DNA from: CAYZGU01 sp964478165
GTDB taxonomy: Bacteria; Poribacteria; WGA-4E; JAJDTR01
Assembly: GCA_964478165.1 (NCBI GenBank)
Contig: CAYZGU010000027.1
Coordinates: forward strand, 62,001 to 126,000
Direction of reading: 5' to 3'
DNA length: 64,000 nt
The notes under the pieces are model-generated. The model saw only the letters and a program-made list of their open reading frames with translations, had not been told where the DNA came from and searched no databases. The stretch's first letter is position 1; each line of letters opens with the position of its first letter. Both the position numbers and the translations under genes were made by a program. Below, in pieces: positions 9,221-18,445 of the stretch.

Positions 9221-10015
9221 TCATTCGTCGGAAAATCCTTTTGGTGGCATTACGACAATCTCAATGCGTCGATTTCGTGCACGGCCTATGGGAGTGCCAT
9301 TTGTATCGATTGGACGATGATAAGCATATCCAACTGCGACTAAACGGCCTGCCTTTACTTCCGCATACTCTTGTAGATAGCGCACCGCCGAGATTGCGCG
9401 CTCGGTTGACAGATTCCAGTTGTTCAGGGCTGAGCCCCTGAATGGTACGTTGTCGGTATGTCCCTCCACGCGAATTTCGCGTTCTGGATAGCGATTTAGA
9501 AATGTATCAGCAATCTTATCTAAAACGCGCTTTCCCGCTGTTTTAAGCACCGATTTTCCGGAGTCAAAAAGTATCTTATCCATTAGGTTAACGGTTAGCA
9601 TTCCGCGGAGTTCGGTAATCTGAACTTCCTTGTTCTCAATTTCTTGCTCTAGACTGCCGACGAGATCCGTATATTCCGCCTCGCGCTTTCTATTTTCTTC
9701 TTCGAGCGTCTGCTTCTCTAATTCAATCTCGGCTTTGGCTTTACTGAGGTTCACTGCCCGCTTTTGAATCTCACCGATTGTGTCTTCCAAGATTTCGATT
9801 TTGTTAACTTTGGCCGTTAGCTCGTCTTGGCTTTGACTTAGTTCGCGAACGAGCTGCACTGATTTGTCTTGATATTTAACCCGGCTAGCATGTTCTTGCT
9901 CAAGTTTTGCCCTGGTATTCCTTGAAATTACACGGTAATAGGTAATCAACGCTACCATTAGCACCAAGGTTAGTCCAGCGGCGGTGGAAAACATAATTAA
10001 CCGATTTCTGTTCAT
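9221..10015 (-). CDS. OmpA/MotB-like envelope protein with coiled coil
   Basis: The protein has an N-terminal membrane anchor (MFSTAAGLTLVLMVALITYY), a coiled coil over about residues 35-140, and a C-terminal OmpA-like peptidoglycan-binding domain. Key motifs of the last domain are ILFDSGKSVLKTAGKRVLD, RVEGHTDNVPF and NWNLSTERAISAVRYL, ending in RARNRRIEIVV. It should span the periplasm and tie the inner membrane to the cell wall. The frame stays open to an ATG at 10081 that directly follows the M20 gene's stop. I prefer the ATG at 10015 because it has AAAGG upstream and starts right before the membrane anchor. It lies downstream of the M20 peptidase on the same strand and is probably co-transcribed. 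No MotA-like partner is present. Confidence 0.85.
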   Translation of the reverse strand: MNRNRLIMFSTAAGLTLVLMVALITYYRVISRNTRAKLEQEHASRVKYQDKSVQLVRELSQSQDELTAKVNKIEILEDTIGEIQKRAVNLSKAKAEIELEKQTLEEENRKREAEYTDLVGSLEQEIENKEVQITELRGMLTVNLMDKILFDSGKSVLKTAGKRVLDKIADTFLNRYPEREIRVEGHTDNVPFRGSALNNWNLSTERAISAVRYLQEYAEVKAGRLVAVGYAYHRPIDTNGTPIGRARNRRIEIVVMPPKGFSDE

Positions 10016-10081
10016 GTGCTTAACCTTTGCGATCTGAAATGAGGACCTCGAATGACAGGAGGAGGGCCAGAACCGTTCCAT

Positions 10082-11329
10082 TCACAACTTGGCGTGGGCC
10101 ATGAATGTCGCGTAAATTTTCGCAGTCTTGACCATATCTGAGATACTGACTCGTTCATTTATCCCATGGGCACCCTCGCCACGTGGTCCGTAACCAACAC
10201 CTGGTATCCTTTTTCCCTCTTCAACAAAGAAATGTAGATCGGTAAACCCGCCAGCCGGTGCCCATTTAATCGGATTGCGGCGTACAGCGCGCACGGATTT
10301 GGCAAATGCTTGAAGAAATGGGAGTCTCGAATCAACGAGACATGGTTCAATACGCAGGGTGGATTTCACGTCAACTTCAAGATTTGGATTCTTCTTACAT
10401 GCATGTTGTATTGCGCCGCGTAGTTCTGATTCTGCTCGATTCAATTGCTCATTGGGCGGTATGCGCCGGTCGATCGAGAATGTCAATTGTGCAGGAACAG
10501 TGTTAACCTTGTCTCCAGCGGTTCCATTAAAAACGCCACCAATGTTAATAGTTGGGCGTCTTTCAATATCCGGGGCCATTTTGAAAATTCGCGTGGATTT
10601 GTCAAATTCTTCCTTGAGTGGTTGCAAGGCGTTCACCAGTTCCGCCGTCTTTTCAAAGGCGTTAAGCCCATCGGCAGGGTTTGCGGCGTGCGCAGCTTTA
10701 CCATGAACGGTAACTTCGAGCCAGAGAACACCATGATGGCCATTGCAGACGGTCAGTCCCGTACTGCCCTCGAGATTGACCGCGTAGTCTGCCTGAACGA
10801 GTCCTTTTCGTACGACCTCTCCCGCACCAAGATCTCCACCAATCTCCTCATCACAGGTAAAAGAACACTCTATGTTGAAAGCTGGTTTCACACCTGTATC
10901 TTTAAGTGCGGCTATCGCAAACAAGAATGAGGCAATCGAATCCTTCATGTCGTCCGATCCCCGACCGTAAAGCCAATCCCCTTTAATCTGTGGGTCAAAC
11001 GGATGGCTGTCCCAATTTCCAGAGGCAGGAACGACGTCAAAATGCGCGTTGAAATGGATGGTTTTCTCTGCACCGACCATCCATCGGGCAATTAGGTTCA
11101 TGCGAGGATAGACGTTGGCGTGGGGTACAATTTCGATCGCCTCCGCCTCTGAGACGGGTACAATGTGGGTTTGCATACCGAGCTCTCGACACCATTCATC
11201 AAGGAGATTCACAATCTCAGCGTAATTGTCTCCTGGTGGATTTACTGTGGGAATCCTCACCAAATCCTGTAGTGATTCGCAGAGTGACTTTTGATTGCGG
11301 TCAATCAAGCTATATATCTTCTGTATCAT
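10082..11329 (-). CDS. M20 family metallopeptidase (ArgE/DapE-like deacylase)
   Basis: This 415-residue zinc hydrolase belongs to the ArgE/DapE/CPG2 family, which removes acyl groups from amino acids or cleaves small peptides. Metal-binding motifs are clear: FNAHFDVVPASGNW (His and the Asp two residues on), the bridging Asp in YGRGSDDMKDS, and the catalytic pair CDEEIGGD. The dimerisation domain contains HGKAAHAANPADG. The C-terminal His lies in GPRGEGAHGINERV. The ATG has AGAGG just upstream. The exact substrate (acetylornithine, succinyl-diaminopimelate or another acyl amino acid) cannot be decided; the length fits all. No arginine or lysine pathway genes lie nearby. Confidence 0.9.
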   Translation of the reverse strand: MIQKIYSLIDRNQKSLCESLQDLVRIPTVNPPGDNYAEIVNLLDEWCRELGMQTHIVPVSEAEAIEIVPHANVYPRMNLIARWMVGAEKTIHFNAHFDVVPASGNWDSHPFDPQIKGDWLYGRGSDDMKDSIASFLFAIAALKDTGVKPAFNIECSFTCDEEIGGDLGAGEVVRKGLVQADYAVNLEGSTGLTVCNGHHGVLWLEVTVHGKAAHAANPADGLNAFEKTAELVNALQPLKEEFDKSTRIFKMAPDIERRPTINIGGVFNGTAGDKVNTVPAQLTFSIDRRIPPNEQLNRAESELRGAIQHACKKNPNLEVDVKSTLRIEPCLVDSRLPFLQAFAKSVRAVRRNPIKWAPAGGFTDLHFFVEEGKRIPGVGYGPRGEGAHGINERVSISDMVKTAKIYATFMAHAKL

Positions 11330-11338
11330 GATACCTCT

Positions 11339-11698
11339 CTAGACATCATTTTTGTCCCATTTGCTTGAACGGTACAACAAACTAACAAGGTTCGAAGATT
11401 TTAAGTCTGCGTCCAAATCAAAGCTGGGGATATTAAACCCGTCTATTGGATTGTGTCCGTCGTGAACTTCTACTTGTTGTCCGTCCGCGTTGGAAGTTCG
11501 CAAACCACGCGCGGCCTGTTTTTCATAGATCCTGTACTGCTTTAGAGATGTGGTCGCCCGTGAACAGAGTGGTTGTCTAGGTGGCATGAATAAAAATTCT
11601 CCAAATTCCATCAAAACCCCGTTTGCAGAATTGACTTCGATGTCGTCTGGGTCATGATTGTTCTGTGGACATTGTTCTACTAAAACAGCGGTCTTATG
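11339..11698 (-). pseudogene. Possible decayed phytanoyl-CoA dioxygenase C-terminal fragment
   Basis: A 120-codon open stretch ends ten bases before the M20 start. Its visible sequence (IEVNSANGVLMEFGEFLFM, then SRATTS, then NPIDGFNIPSFDLD) recalls the C-terminal half of PhyH-type dioxygenases, where an 'EL.PGE.SLHH...HGSGPN.S' segment is expected. The histidine that would bind iron is missing, and no N-terminal half is present upstream. It has no convincing start or ribosome binding site. The resemblance is by eye only. It could equally be a chance open frame. Confidence 0.25.
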
Positions 11699-12388
11699 TT
11701 ATTCAGCCCATATGATTTCGGCCAAGAGAGATTAGTCACGTGATTATGGCGAAGTCGACACCTATGTGTTCAGAATTGCCTTTGTGCCTAGGCAGAAATC
11801 TACGAATTAATTCAACCGGCGGTTTCGTTAATCAGAGCCCTGTGTGTGGTGTTGCACCGGTCCCGTTTGGCTTTTGACATTGCATCAGAACAGGTCACAG
11901 AACTGAATGGTCTGTTTGGCGCAGAGACATCGATTTGCTCTGCAAAAAAGAACACGTTATATTTCCTTAGCATTTATCAGGTGTTAGTACTGGGGGCTGA
12001 GCGCTGCACATCTCATGCTGCTGAGATTACAGCTTGTGCGACGCTCTTGTGTTTTCCCGCTCAACGAGCTCAGGTTTTCCATCAGGTAATGGCGGTCAGT
12101 AGATACGCCAACGGTAGTATGGGCACGGAGAGGCCTCGACGCGGATAGCACGTCAAATAGGCATCGTCGAACTGATGGAAGGAGCAGAAGATAAGGGCGT
12201 CTAATAGCAGCACAGCGGATTAACGACCCAACGGCGGGAAGCAGCCACATGTTTAGAAAATGTCAATCGCATGTGATAATTCCCGAAGAATGATGGTAAC
12301 TTGAAAACCAGCGTAAGTAAGGCGTGGTCAACAAATCCGAACCCTTGAATCGTGTGACCATTGTCGGTGAATCATGTTCATGTGAATT
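11699..12388. other. Intergenic region without a convincing gene
   Basis: About 690 bases. Open frames at 11846-12148 (plus) and 11984-12250 (minus) overlap each other, lack ribosome binding sites and resemble nothing known. No hairpin of note was seen. Confidence 0.45.
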
Positions 12389-13300
12389 CTACGCGTCACG
12401 CTCACATGCCAATAGGTACTCACGACTTTCCAACGCATCCTCCAATGGCTGACTAGTTGGACTGTTTTCAAGCATCAGGTCGCCTTTGTAGCGGAGCCGA
12501 GTTAAGTGATTGAAGACAGCTTTGAAGTCGACGTACCCGTTGCCTATCTGTGTTGAAATCCCCTCTGCTCTTCTCTGCTTAATGTGGATGGAGGCGAGAT
12601 TTTCGTTTTTGACGGTTCTCCAGAAATCTTCCGCTGCATTGTGTGCGGTGCCGTCGGAGCGAAATGTGTTTGCCTCATCGTAGATTAACGGGCAATTACC
12701 CTGTCTTGCCAAATCTAATGTCCAGGTGGCTGACTGTCGTCCGTGCTCAATAGCGAAGACCATTGGATAGGTCGGCAGTAATGACTTATAGCGCTTCACA
12801 TTGGCCAGCGCAATCTCTGTGTCAATTTTCCCGTCCGTTTCCAGATCGACAATTCGAAAACGCGCGGAACGTGGGCAAATGAGATAAGCGAATTTCTTTG
12901 CTTCCATGATCCGTGCATTGTCAAGGTTCACATCTTCGGGTTGTGCAAGCCAGTCATGAGACGCCGCATAACTAAAAGTAAGATCCGACATTGTTGCGAC
13001 AAAGTCGCTTACTTTGTCAAATAGGGATTGATGCTTTGCCCTGATAAGTCCCACCCAACTCTTGTTTCGCCAGAGCGATTCGCAGATTTCCTTCCATTTC
13101 TCGTCTGTATAGCTTTTCATTGCTTTTTCGATGTCGCGCATCATATCCCCGAAGGCTGAGTTGCGAAGATAGTTGTGATCTCGAATCTCCATCTCGCGAA
13201 AGCCGTTTTTGCTAAACTCGGTGGCAAGGTCTTCAAATGAATCGCCGCATTCCATGCGCTGAGCCCAGATGTTTGTGACGATACCGAGTTTTTCAAACAT
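12389..13300 (-). CDS. Sugar phosphate isomerase/epimerase-like TIM barrel
   Basis: A 303-residue protein of the xylose isomerase-like TIM-barrel (AP endonuclease family 2) superfamily. It begins FEKLGIVTNIWAQRMECGDSFEDLATEF, with the typical first strand and helix. Metal or substrate residues fit the fold: AIEHGRQS near the middle, YDEANTFRSDG, SIHIKQRRAEG and LMLENSPTSQPLEDALESREYL at the end. Such enzymes isomerise or epimerise sugars and inositols in the cytoplasm. The ATG has GGAAGG five bases upstream. It is a single gene divergent from lptF. The first part is more divergent than usual and the substrate is unknown. Confidence 0.8.
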   Translation of the reverse strand: MFEKLGIVTNIWAQRMECGDSFEDLATEFSKNGFREMEIRDHNYLRNSAFGDMMRDIEKAMKSYTDEKWKEICESLWRNKSWVGLIRAKHQSLFDKVSDFVATMSDLTFSYAASHDWLAQPEDVNLDNARIMEAKKFAYLICPRSARFRIVDLETDGKIDTEIALANVKRYKSLLPTYPMVFAIEHGRQSATWTLDLARQGNCPLIYDEANTFRSDGTAHNAAEDFWRTVKNENLASIHIKQRRAEGISTQIGNGYVDFKAVFNHLTRLRYKGDLMLENSPTSQPLEDALESREYLLACERDA

Positions 13301-13630
13301 GAAAGCCTTCCAGTCAAGGGTGACAGGTTAAAAAGCAGAAGTCTTATTATACCACAATGTCCAATGTAATTGAACACAGAAAAGCAATTTTATTGGACTG
13401 TTAACCCTTTTAGTGTCTCAATAAATGCCAATAGATGGATGTCCAATGGTAGGTGTCTGTGCTTCATCATTGTCGGCCATCGAATCACTGGCAAATAGCC
13501 CTGGAGGAGTTTTCGGTTGAAAAAATCACCATGGTATTTGTTACTAATGTCTTGCTAACGAGAAGTTGCCTGGGGTAAAATACAGATTAGAGATTAATTG
13601 CATTAGCCATTTTTCGGAGTTCTGACTGGT
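13301..13630. other. Divergent intergenic region upstream of lptF
   Basis: About 330 AT-rich bases between divergent genes. It should hold promoters for both; a candidate for lptF is listed at 13552-13581. No gene was found. Confidence 0.4.
13552..13581 (+). promoter_or_regulatory. Candidate promoter for lptF-lptG
   Basis: TTGCTA (13552-13557) and TAAAAT (13576-13581) are separated by 18 bases, about 50 bases before the lptF start. The match to consensus is moderate. Confidence 0.35.
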
Positions 13631-14806
13631 TTGAAGATATTAACCAAGTATACGATTACAGAGTTTGTCCCCCCATTCGTTCTAGCGCTGCTTTGTTTCA
13701 CCTCAATCCTCCTATTCGACGAAGTTTTCCGACTGACCAAGCACTTTGTACGGAAGGGGATTAGTCCATATTATCTTGTCGAGTTGTTGATCTATGTTTT
13801 GCCTGCGGTGGTCGTTCTGACAATACCCATGGCGACACTTGTTGGTATTCTGCTTGCCCTCGGGCGTCTTTCTACCGATAGCGAGGTTGCCGCGATGAAG
13901 GCGCACGGTGTGGGTTTTCATCAAATCTTGTTCCCACTTCTTTTGGCCGCCGCATTTCTAAGCGTCTTCGACTTTGTGTTTATGGACTATGCGCTGCCGC
14001 GTGGCAATATTGCTTATGCTGCGCGGAAACGAGATATCAGCATCAGAAACCCCACCGTAGTTCTGGAGGAGGGAGTGGTAATGAGGGAGCTCGAGAAAGA
14101 GCAAAAACTCTGGATGTATGAGTCAATGGACGAGGACACGAACCGATTGCAGCACGTCCGATTATGGGATTCAATATGGGGTGGGAAACCGCGCTTCATC
14201 CATGCAAAGGCGGCAACTATAGGGTTTGAAGACGACGGACAGGCATGGTTGGCACTTTTTGACGGGATGACTTATGAAATGGTTCCGGAAGATCCGCGTG
14301 AGTTCAGAGTTACCGCATTCGAGAAACATCGAATTGCCTTAGATTTCACGCAGGCCCTCGAACGAAGTGAATACAGTTCCCAGAATCCCAGAAGCATGCC
14401 AATCTCTGCACTTAAGAGCTACATTAGGAAGCAACAGCATGATGCGAGAAACGCAGAAGTAGAAGCTTTTGATATTGCGCAGTTACGGCATGCGCAGGTT
14501 GAATACCAGAAGAGATTTTCAATCCCGTTTGCGTGCCTCGCGTTTGCCTTAATTGGTGTTCCCTTAGGATTGATTGTGAAGCGAAGTGGTAAAATGGTTG
14601 GCTTCGGCATAGGTTTGGGCGTGATTCTTGTATATTACCTGCTCCTCCAATTTGGCCAAGATCTTGGACGAAATGGGGGAATCAGTCCCGCCCTTGCCAT
14701 GTGGCTTCCGAACATCGCCATTGGCCTACTAGGCCTTGCCTTAAGTGCACACGCCGTATTTGAGGATAGGTTTCAAGCGCAGTTGCATCGGCGAAAAGTA
14801 AGGTGA
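13631..14806 (+). CDS. lptF: LPS export ABC transporter permease LptF
   Basis: LptF is one of the two inner-membrane permeases of the LptB2FG transporter that extracts lipopolysaccharide for delivery to the outer membrane. The 391-residue protein has the YjgP/YjgQ layout. There are three membrane segments in the first 125 residues (PPFVLALLCFTSILLFDEVF; LLIYVLPAVVVLTIPMATLV; ILFPLLLAAAFLSVFDFVF). A periplasmic beta-jellyroll follows (about 130-255), then three more segments at the end. The conserved GRLSTDSEVAAMKAHGVG cytoplasmic coupling helix is clear. The start is TTG, with GGAG eleven bases upstream. It is followed by lptG on the same strand. Confidence 0.92.
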   Translation: MKILTKYTITEFVPPFVLALLCFTSILLFDEVFRLTKHFVRKGISPYYLVELLIYVLPAVVVLTIPMATLVGILLALGRLSTDSEVAAMKAHGVGFHQILFPLLLAAAFLSVFDFVFMDYALPRGNIAYAARKRDISIRNPTVVLEEGVVMRELEKEQKLWMYESMDEDTNRLQHVRLWDSIWGGKPRFIHAKAATIGFEDDGQAWLALFDGMTYEMVPEDPREFRVTAFEKHRIALDFTQALERSEYSSQNPRSMPISALKSYIRKQQHDARNAEVEAFDIAQLRHAQVEYQKRFSIPFACLAFALIGVPLGLIVKRSGKMVGFGIGLGVILVYYLLLQFGQDLGRNGGISPALAMWLPNIAIGLLGLALSAHAVFEDRFQAQLHRRKVR

Positions 14807-14852
14807 CACCGTCCCCCGTTGAACCAGCAACAAAGTGAGCAGGAGAATTGGA

Positions 14853-15914
14853 TTGAGAACGTTGGATCGCTATATCCTAACTGAATATTTGAAAGCATTC
14901 GCCTGGGCGCTGGGGTTTTTCATCGCGCTGGTTATTGTCGTTCGCTTGCTCGACAAGGACATCAAAAAATTTGAGGACGACATTGACTACCTAACAGCTA
15001 TTCAGATTGTACTATACCAGGCGCCACGGCGAATAATGGAGGTTGTTCCGCTTGCCGGGTTTTTAGCTGCATTCTTTGTTTTAGGCCGAATGGTTCGCAG
15101 TAACGAACTTGCCTCAATGAAATCAGCCGGTGTTAGTGCTTATCGGATTGTTGCGCCAATCCTTGTTTCGACATTGTTTATCTGCGGGTTCTTCGGGATA
15201 TTTTATAATCTAATTGCGTCTCCTGCCTACCACCGGGCCACTGAGCTGAGAAAGATTCCACGCCTTCGTGGTACCCGAAATGTCCTCTTCAAAGGACAAC
15301 AGAACCGATTGTTCTATGTGCAGAAGCTCGACCTCAAACATCAAAGTATTAATCGAATGACAATTTACGATCTTGATTCCGAGAACAATCTCTCTCGGAT
15401 GATTTTTTCAGAGTCTGCCACGTGGTCTTCTAAACATTGGCATTTGGCTCAAGGTTTTGTGCGCCGCTTTAACCGACAGGGGGAAAGCGATTTCGAGTCG
15501 TTTCTTCAGATGAAAATTGAACGATTAGAGGATCCAAGACTATTCGCAGAAAACAATAAAGATTTGCGCGCAATGACCATTCGGGAATTGCGGCAACAGA
15601 TTACCTATAAGCAAATGGCAGGACAGACTACACGGGTCGAACAAGTGAAGATGCACCACAAAATGGCATATCCGTTTGCCACGCTTGTTGTTGTCTTAAT
15701 TGGTGCACCGATTTCTATCCGTTTTGGGAAAGCAGGATTCTTCGCCGGACTGGTCGTCGCGTTTTTTCTCAGCTTTCTATATTGGGGAATCTCATTTGCA
15801 ACCCTTGAAGGACTTAGCGAGAATGGACTGATTCCTCCATTTGTGGCATGCTGGGGTGCAAATATTCTTTATGCTTGTGTTGGCGGCATACTACTTTGGA
15901 AAACCCCCAAGTGA
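14853..15914 (+). CDS. lptG: LPS export ABC transporter permease LptG
   Basis: LptG is the partner of LptF in LptB2FG. I place the start at the TTG at 14853, because AGGAGA lies six bases before it and the protein then begins RTLDRYILTEYLKAF, as in known LptG; a GTG at 14835 would add six residues. The 353-residue protein has the same architecture as LptF: three membrane segments, a jellyroll domain, three segments. The coupling helix reads LGRMVRSNELASMKSAGVSAY. No lptB, lptA or lptC lies in the window, so the rest of the machine is encoded elsewhere. Confidence 0.92.
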   Translation: MRTLDRYILTEYLKAFAWALGFFIALVIVVRLLDKDIKKFEDDIDYLTAIQIVLYQAPRRIMEVVPLAGFLAAFFVLGRMVRSNELASMKSAGVSAYRIVAPILVSTLFICGFFGIFYNLIASPAYHRATELRKIPRLRGTRNVLFKGQQNRLFYVQKLDLKHQSINRMTIYDLDSENNLSRMIFSESATWSSKHWHLAQGFVRRFNRQGESDFESFLQMKIERLEDPRLFAENNKDLRAMTIRELRQQITYKQMAGQTTRVEQVKMHHKMAYPFATLVVVLIGAPISIRFGKAGFFAGLVVAFFLSFLYWGISFATLEGLSENGLIPPFVACWGANILYACVGGILLWKTPK

Positions 15915-16011
15915 CTACTTTATGTTACGGTGCTTAAGAGAAAGTGGAGCACAGGTTACATTGTCAAGTGCGTAGCCGTGCTTGCTCAGCTCATCTTTCG
16001 TTGGACAAACA

Positions 16012-16599
16012 ATGCCAGATTCCTCAGACGTTTCAATATTCGGTCGCCTTCTCTTCCGTCTTCGTAGTCTGACCCCCGTGCCGTTCATTTTCGTTCTAAT
16101 CTTCTTTTCCGACTTGACGGTGTTTTCCGCTATTTTCGGGGGGATTTTGATTGTTCTGGGCGAGTGTCTTCGTATTTGGGCCGTCGGATATGCTGGTGGC
16201 TCAACAAGAACGCGCACGATAGGAACAGCACGCTGTCTCGTAACCGCTGGCCCGTATTCCCACGTTCGGAATCCAATCTATCTGGGAAATCTGGTTCTTA
16301 GCCTTGGTGTTTGTCTCACAGCGAATGTTTACTGGATGGTTGTAATTCTCGGTGTTGGCTATCTTCTTCAATACGTCCCGATTGTCCTTTACGAAGAAAG
16401 GTACTTGTCAGAAATGTGTGGTGATGTCTATCGAAGGTACTATGATTCAGTTCCCCGCTTCTTGCCAAATGTTCGTCCATATACCAATTCCTCCGATCAT
16501 GATTTTTTGCTATTTCGCGCCCTAATTAATGAGAAGCGAACACTCACAGCCATCTTTTGTGTTGTTCTTTTGATTATCGCAAAAACTCTCTTTCTCTGA
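16012..16599 (+). CDS. Isoprenylcysteine carboxyl methyltransferase-like membrane protein
   Basis: A 195-residue membrane protein of the ICMT/PEMT (NnrU-related) family. It carries the hallmark cluster TAGPYSHVRNPIYLGNLVLSLG, where the YxxxRxPxY-type motif binds S-adenosylmethionine. Further on come EERYLSEMCGDVYRRYYDSVPRFLP, the usual C-terminal motif, and a last hydrophobic segment. Bacterial members methylate lipids, isoprenoids or other small substrates at the membrane; the true substrate is not readable here. The ATG at 16012 is my choice, but the frame is open to a TTG at 15982; neither has a strong ribosome binding site. It follows lptG by about 100 bases. Confidence 0.85.
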   Translation: MPDSSDVSIFGRLLFRLRSLTPVPFIFVLIFFSDLTVFSAIFGGILIVLGECLRIWAVGYAGGSTRTRTIGTARCLVTAGPYSHVRNPIYLGNLVLSLGVCLTANVYWMVVILGVGYLLQYVPIVLYEERYLSEMCGDVYRRYYDSVPRFLPNVRPYTNSSDHDFLLFRALINEKRTLTAIFCVVLLIIAKTLFL

Positions 16600-17718
16600 A
16601 TCACAGACCGTTTTTCATGGGCATGACCTTTCAATCCTCCAATTTGCCTATTAGATTGAATGTTTGCGCGGATGAAAAACCAAAATGCGGGTAGAAGAAG
16701 GATATGCGCGGTCAAGCAAAGTCCTGATTGCATGTTTCCTCATCGTTTTTGTGAGACGATTCCAAGTAGTTAATGGACGATGGAAGTGTGCAAGTCATCC
16801 TAATCGAATCTGGCGATGTAAAGCGAAGCCTTCTCCAAGCTATACGCTAGTGATTATACACGGGAGGCAGATTGGTAAAATTCAATCGCGAGAAATACGG
16901 AAGCTGTAGGTTAGCGCGTCCAGACAATCCCGTACATGCTGTATAATCGTCGCGAGATTCGATCTCAGATTATCTTTTACGGATAGAAAATTAGTTAACA
17001 ATAATTGTATTAGTTGTTGATTACGAATGATACAATGCAACCTGTCGGTCTGTTCCGGCCGGTTGAACATGAAATTTGCCCTGTAACTTGAGGGCATCCC
17101 ATGTATATGCAGGAAGAGTTGCGCCAAGGTTTTGCCAATCTGATTGCAAAAATTGCTCTGGGTGAAAACGGCACGATTGTGTTGTACAGTGCACGCTCTC
17201 AAGGAGAGGGTATGTAGTCTTTTTCGGTTAACGATGGTACGATGTGTCCGATTCGTTTCCGACAAGTGTTGTTGTAGCTTGGCATGGTTGGGACAAATTG
17301 TGCATCAATCGGTACTGCTCGCTCCATTACAATCGATTCAGGCCGTGATGCTTTCGCGTAGAAACGTCGAACACTTATAGGGAATGCGTAGTTTCCGCTA
17401 GAAGTATCGATTCCTCAGGTATTTAGGTTGGCCCTAATTCTTTTCTGATGGCGGAATGTTGTAAGAGGAAATTTAATTGGCAAAGACTTTGGAGTGAGTA
17501 AATATCTGCTTTCGTCCGCCATCACGATAGTCGCGTAATCTTTGGAAATCGCTGACACAAATAGTGATTTCACCGTCTTGTCAGTTGGCGGGAAACCCTT
17601 TTGTCGATTGGCTTCTCACACGTGCACCTATCTCTGATTGACCACCTCTTTTTCTTGCGCTTTGTGTGGCAATCAGTTATAATGTATTTCGTTCCTCAGA
17701 TGTGTGTGGTAGGATGAA
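16600..17718. other. 1.1 kb region without a recognisable gene
   Basis: Several short overlapping open frames occur (for example minus strand 16882-17265 and plus strand 17144-17380), but none has a ribosome binding site or recognisable family. A candidate promoter for the pseudogene and heme operon lies at the right end (17655-17683). Confidence 0.45.
17655..17683 (+). promoter_or_regulatory. Candidate promoter of the rex remnant and heme operon
   Basis: A perfect TATAAT (17678-17683) stands 17 bases after TTGCGC (17655-17660), 35 bases before the start codon of the rex remnant. It could still drive hemB and the genes behind it. Confidence 0.45.
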
Positions 17719-18381
17719 ATGACAGCACCCCGGTTAACCAACAATCCTGAAGTGGTTTCTGAAGCTACAATTAATCGCCTTTCCTTAGTACTCACGGCTC
17801 CTTGCCGATTTGGAGGGAGAGGGCCGTTATCTCTTCAAAATAGTTATCAAATCGTATGTATTTCACTGCAACGGAGATTCGGAGGGGGTCTCGCGTGCTT
17901 CGGTCAGTCTGGCAAGCGCGGAATCGGCTATGAAATTTACAATCTTAGAATCGCCATAAATGAGATTCTGGGATTCGATGTTTGACAAAAGATTGGCCTC
18001 GTTGCCGTTGGCATTCTAGGAAGTGCATTGCTGGGTTATCGGGTGTTGCGCGAGCATAATTTCGAGATAGTGGCAGCTTTTGATGCCCATTCTCAGAAGT
18101 GGTCTCAGAGAATCAAAGACGTTCTAGTTCAAAACCCGGCGCAGTTTTATGACGCTGTTCAGGCACAACAGATAGAGATTGGTGTTATCGCCGTGTCTCT
18201 TGAAGCGGCTTAAGAAGCATTAGATCGCCTAGTTGCGGCGCGGATACGGGCCATCTTCAACTTTGCCCCAGCGCGTTTGGCCATGCCACAAAGTGTTCAA
18301 CTACGGAGTGTCGATTTGTCCATAGAGCTTGAAGGACTTTCTTATTTTCTACAACATGAAGCTCGGAAATCTAAACGCTAG
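17719..18381 (+). pseudogene. rex: Decayed redox-sensing repressor Rex
   Basis: One continuous frame of 221 codons reads as Rex from end to end but is interrupted by TGA at 17983 and TAA at 18211, without frameshifts. Recognisable pieces are CFGQSGKRGIGY (end of the winged helix domain), VAVGILGSALLGYRVLREHNFEIVAAFD (Rossmann NADH-binding fold), and DRLVAARIRAIFNFAPARLAMP, followed by VDLSIELEGLSYFLQHE. Rex senses the NADH/NAD+ ratio and represses respiratory and fermentative genes. Here the recognition-helix region (normally of the type 'V...QVRKDLSYFG') is scrambled, and the GxGNLG dinucleotide motif has lost key residues. So it is a true pseudogene rather than stop-codon readthrough. It sits directly upstream of hemB, as rex does next to hem genes in Actinobacteria. 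Confidence 0.85.
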
Positions 18382-18445
18382 TCGTAAGAGTTGCTGACGC
18401 ATAGACTTTAATTGATTTTCTAGCCCTTTTTGACTAGAGGTCTTC

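Noticed and set aside
16882..17265. 127-codon minus-strand frame
   Set aside because: Longest frame in that gap, but no start signal and low-complexity composition without family likeness.
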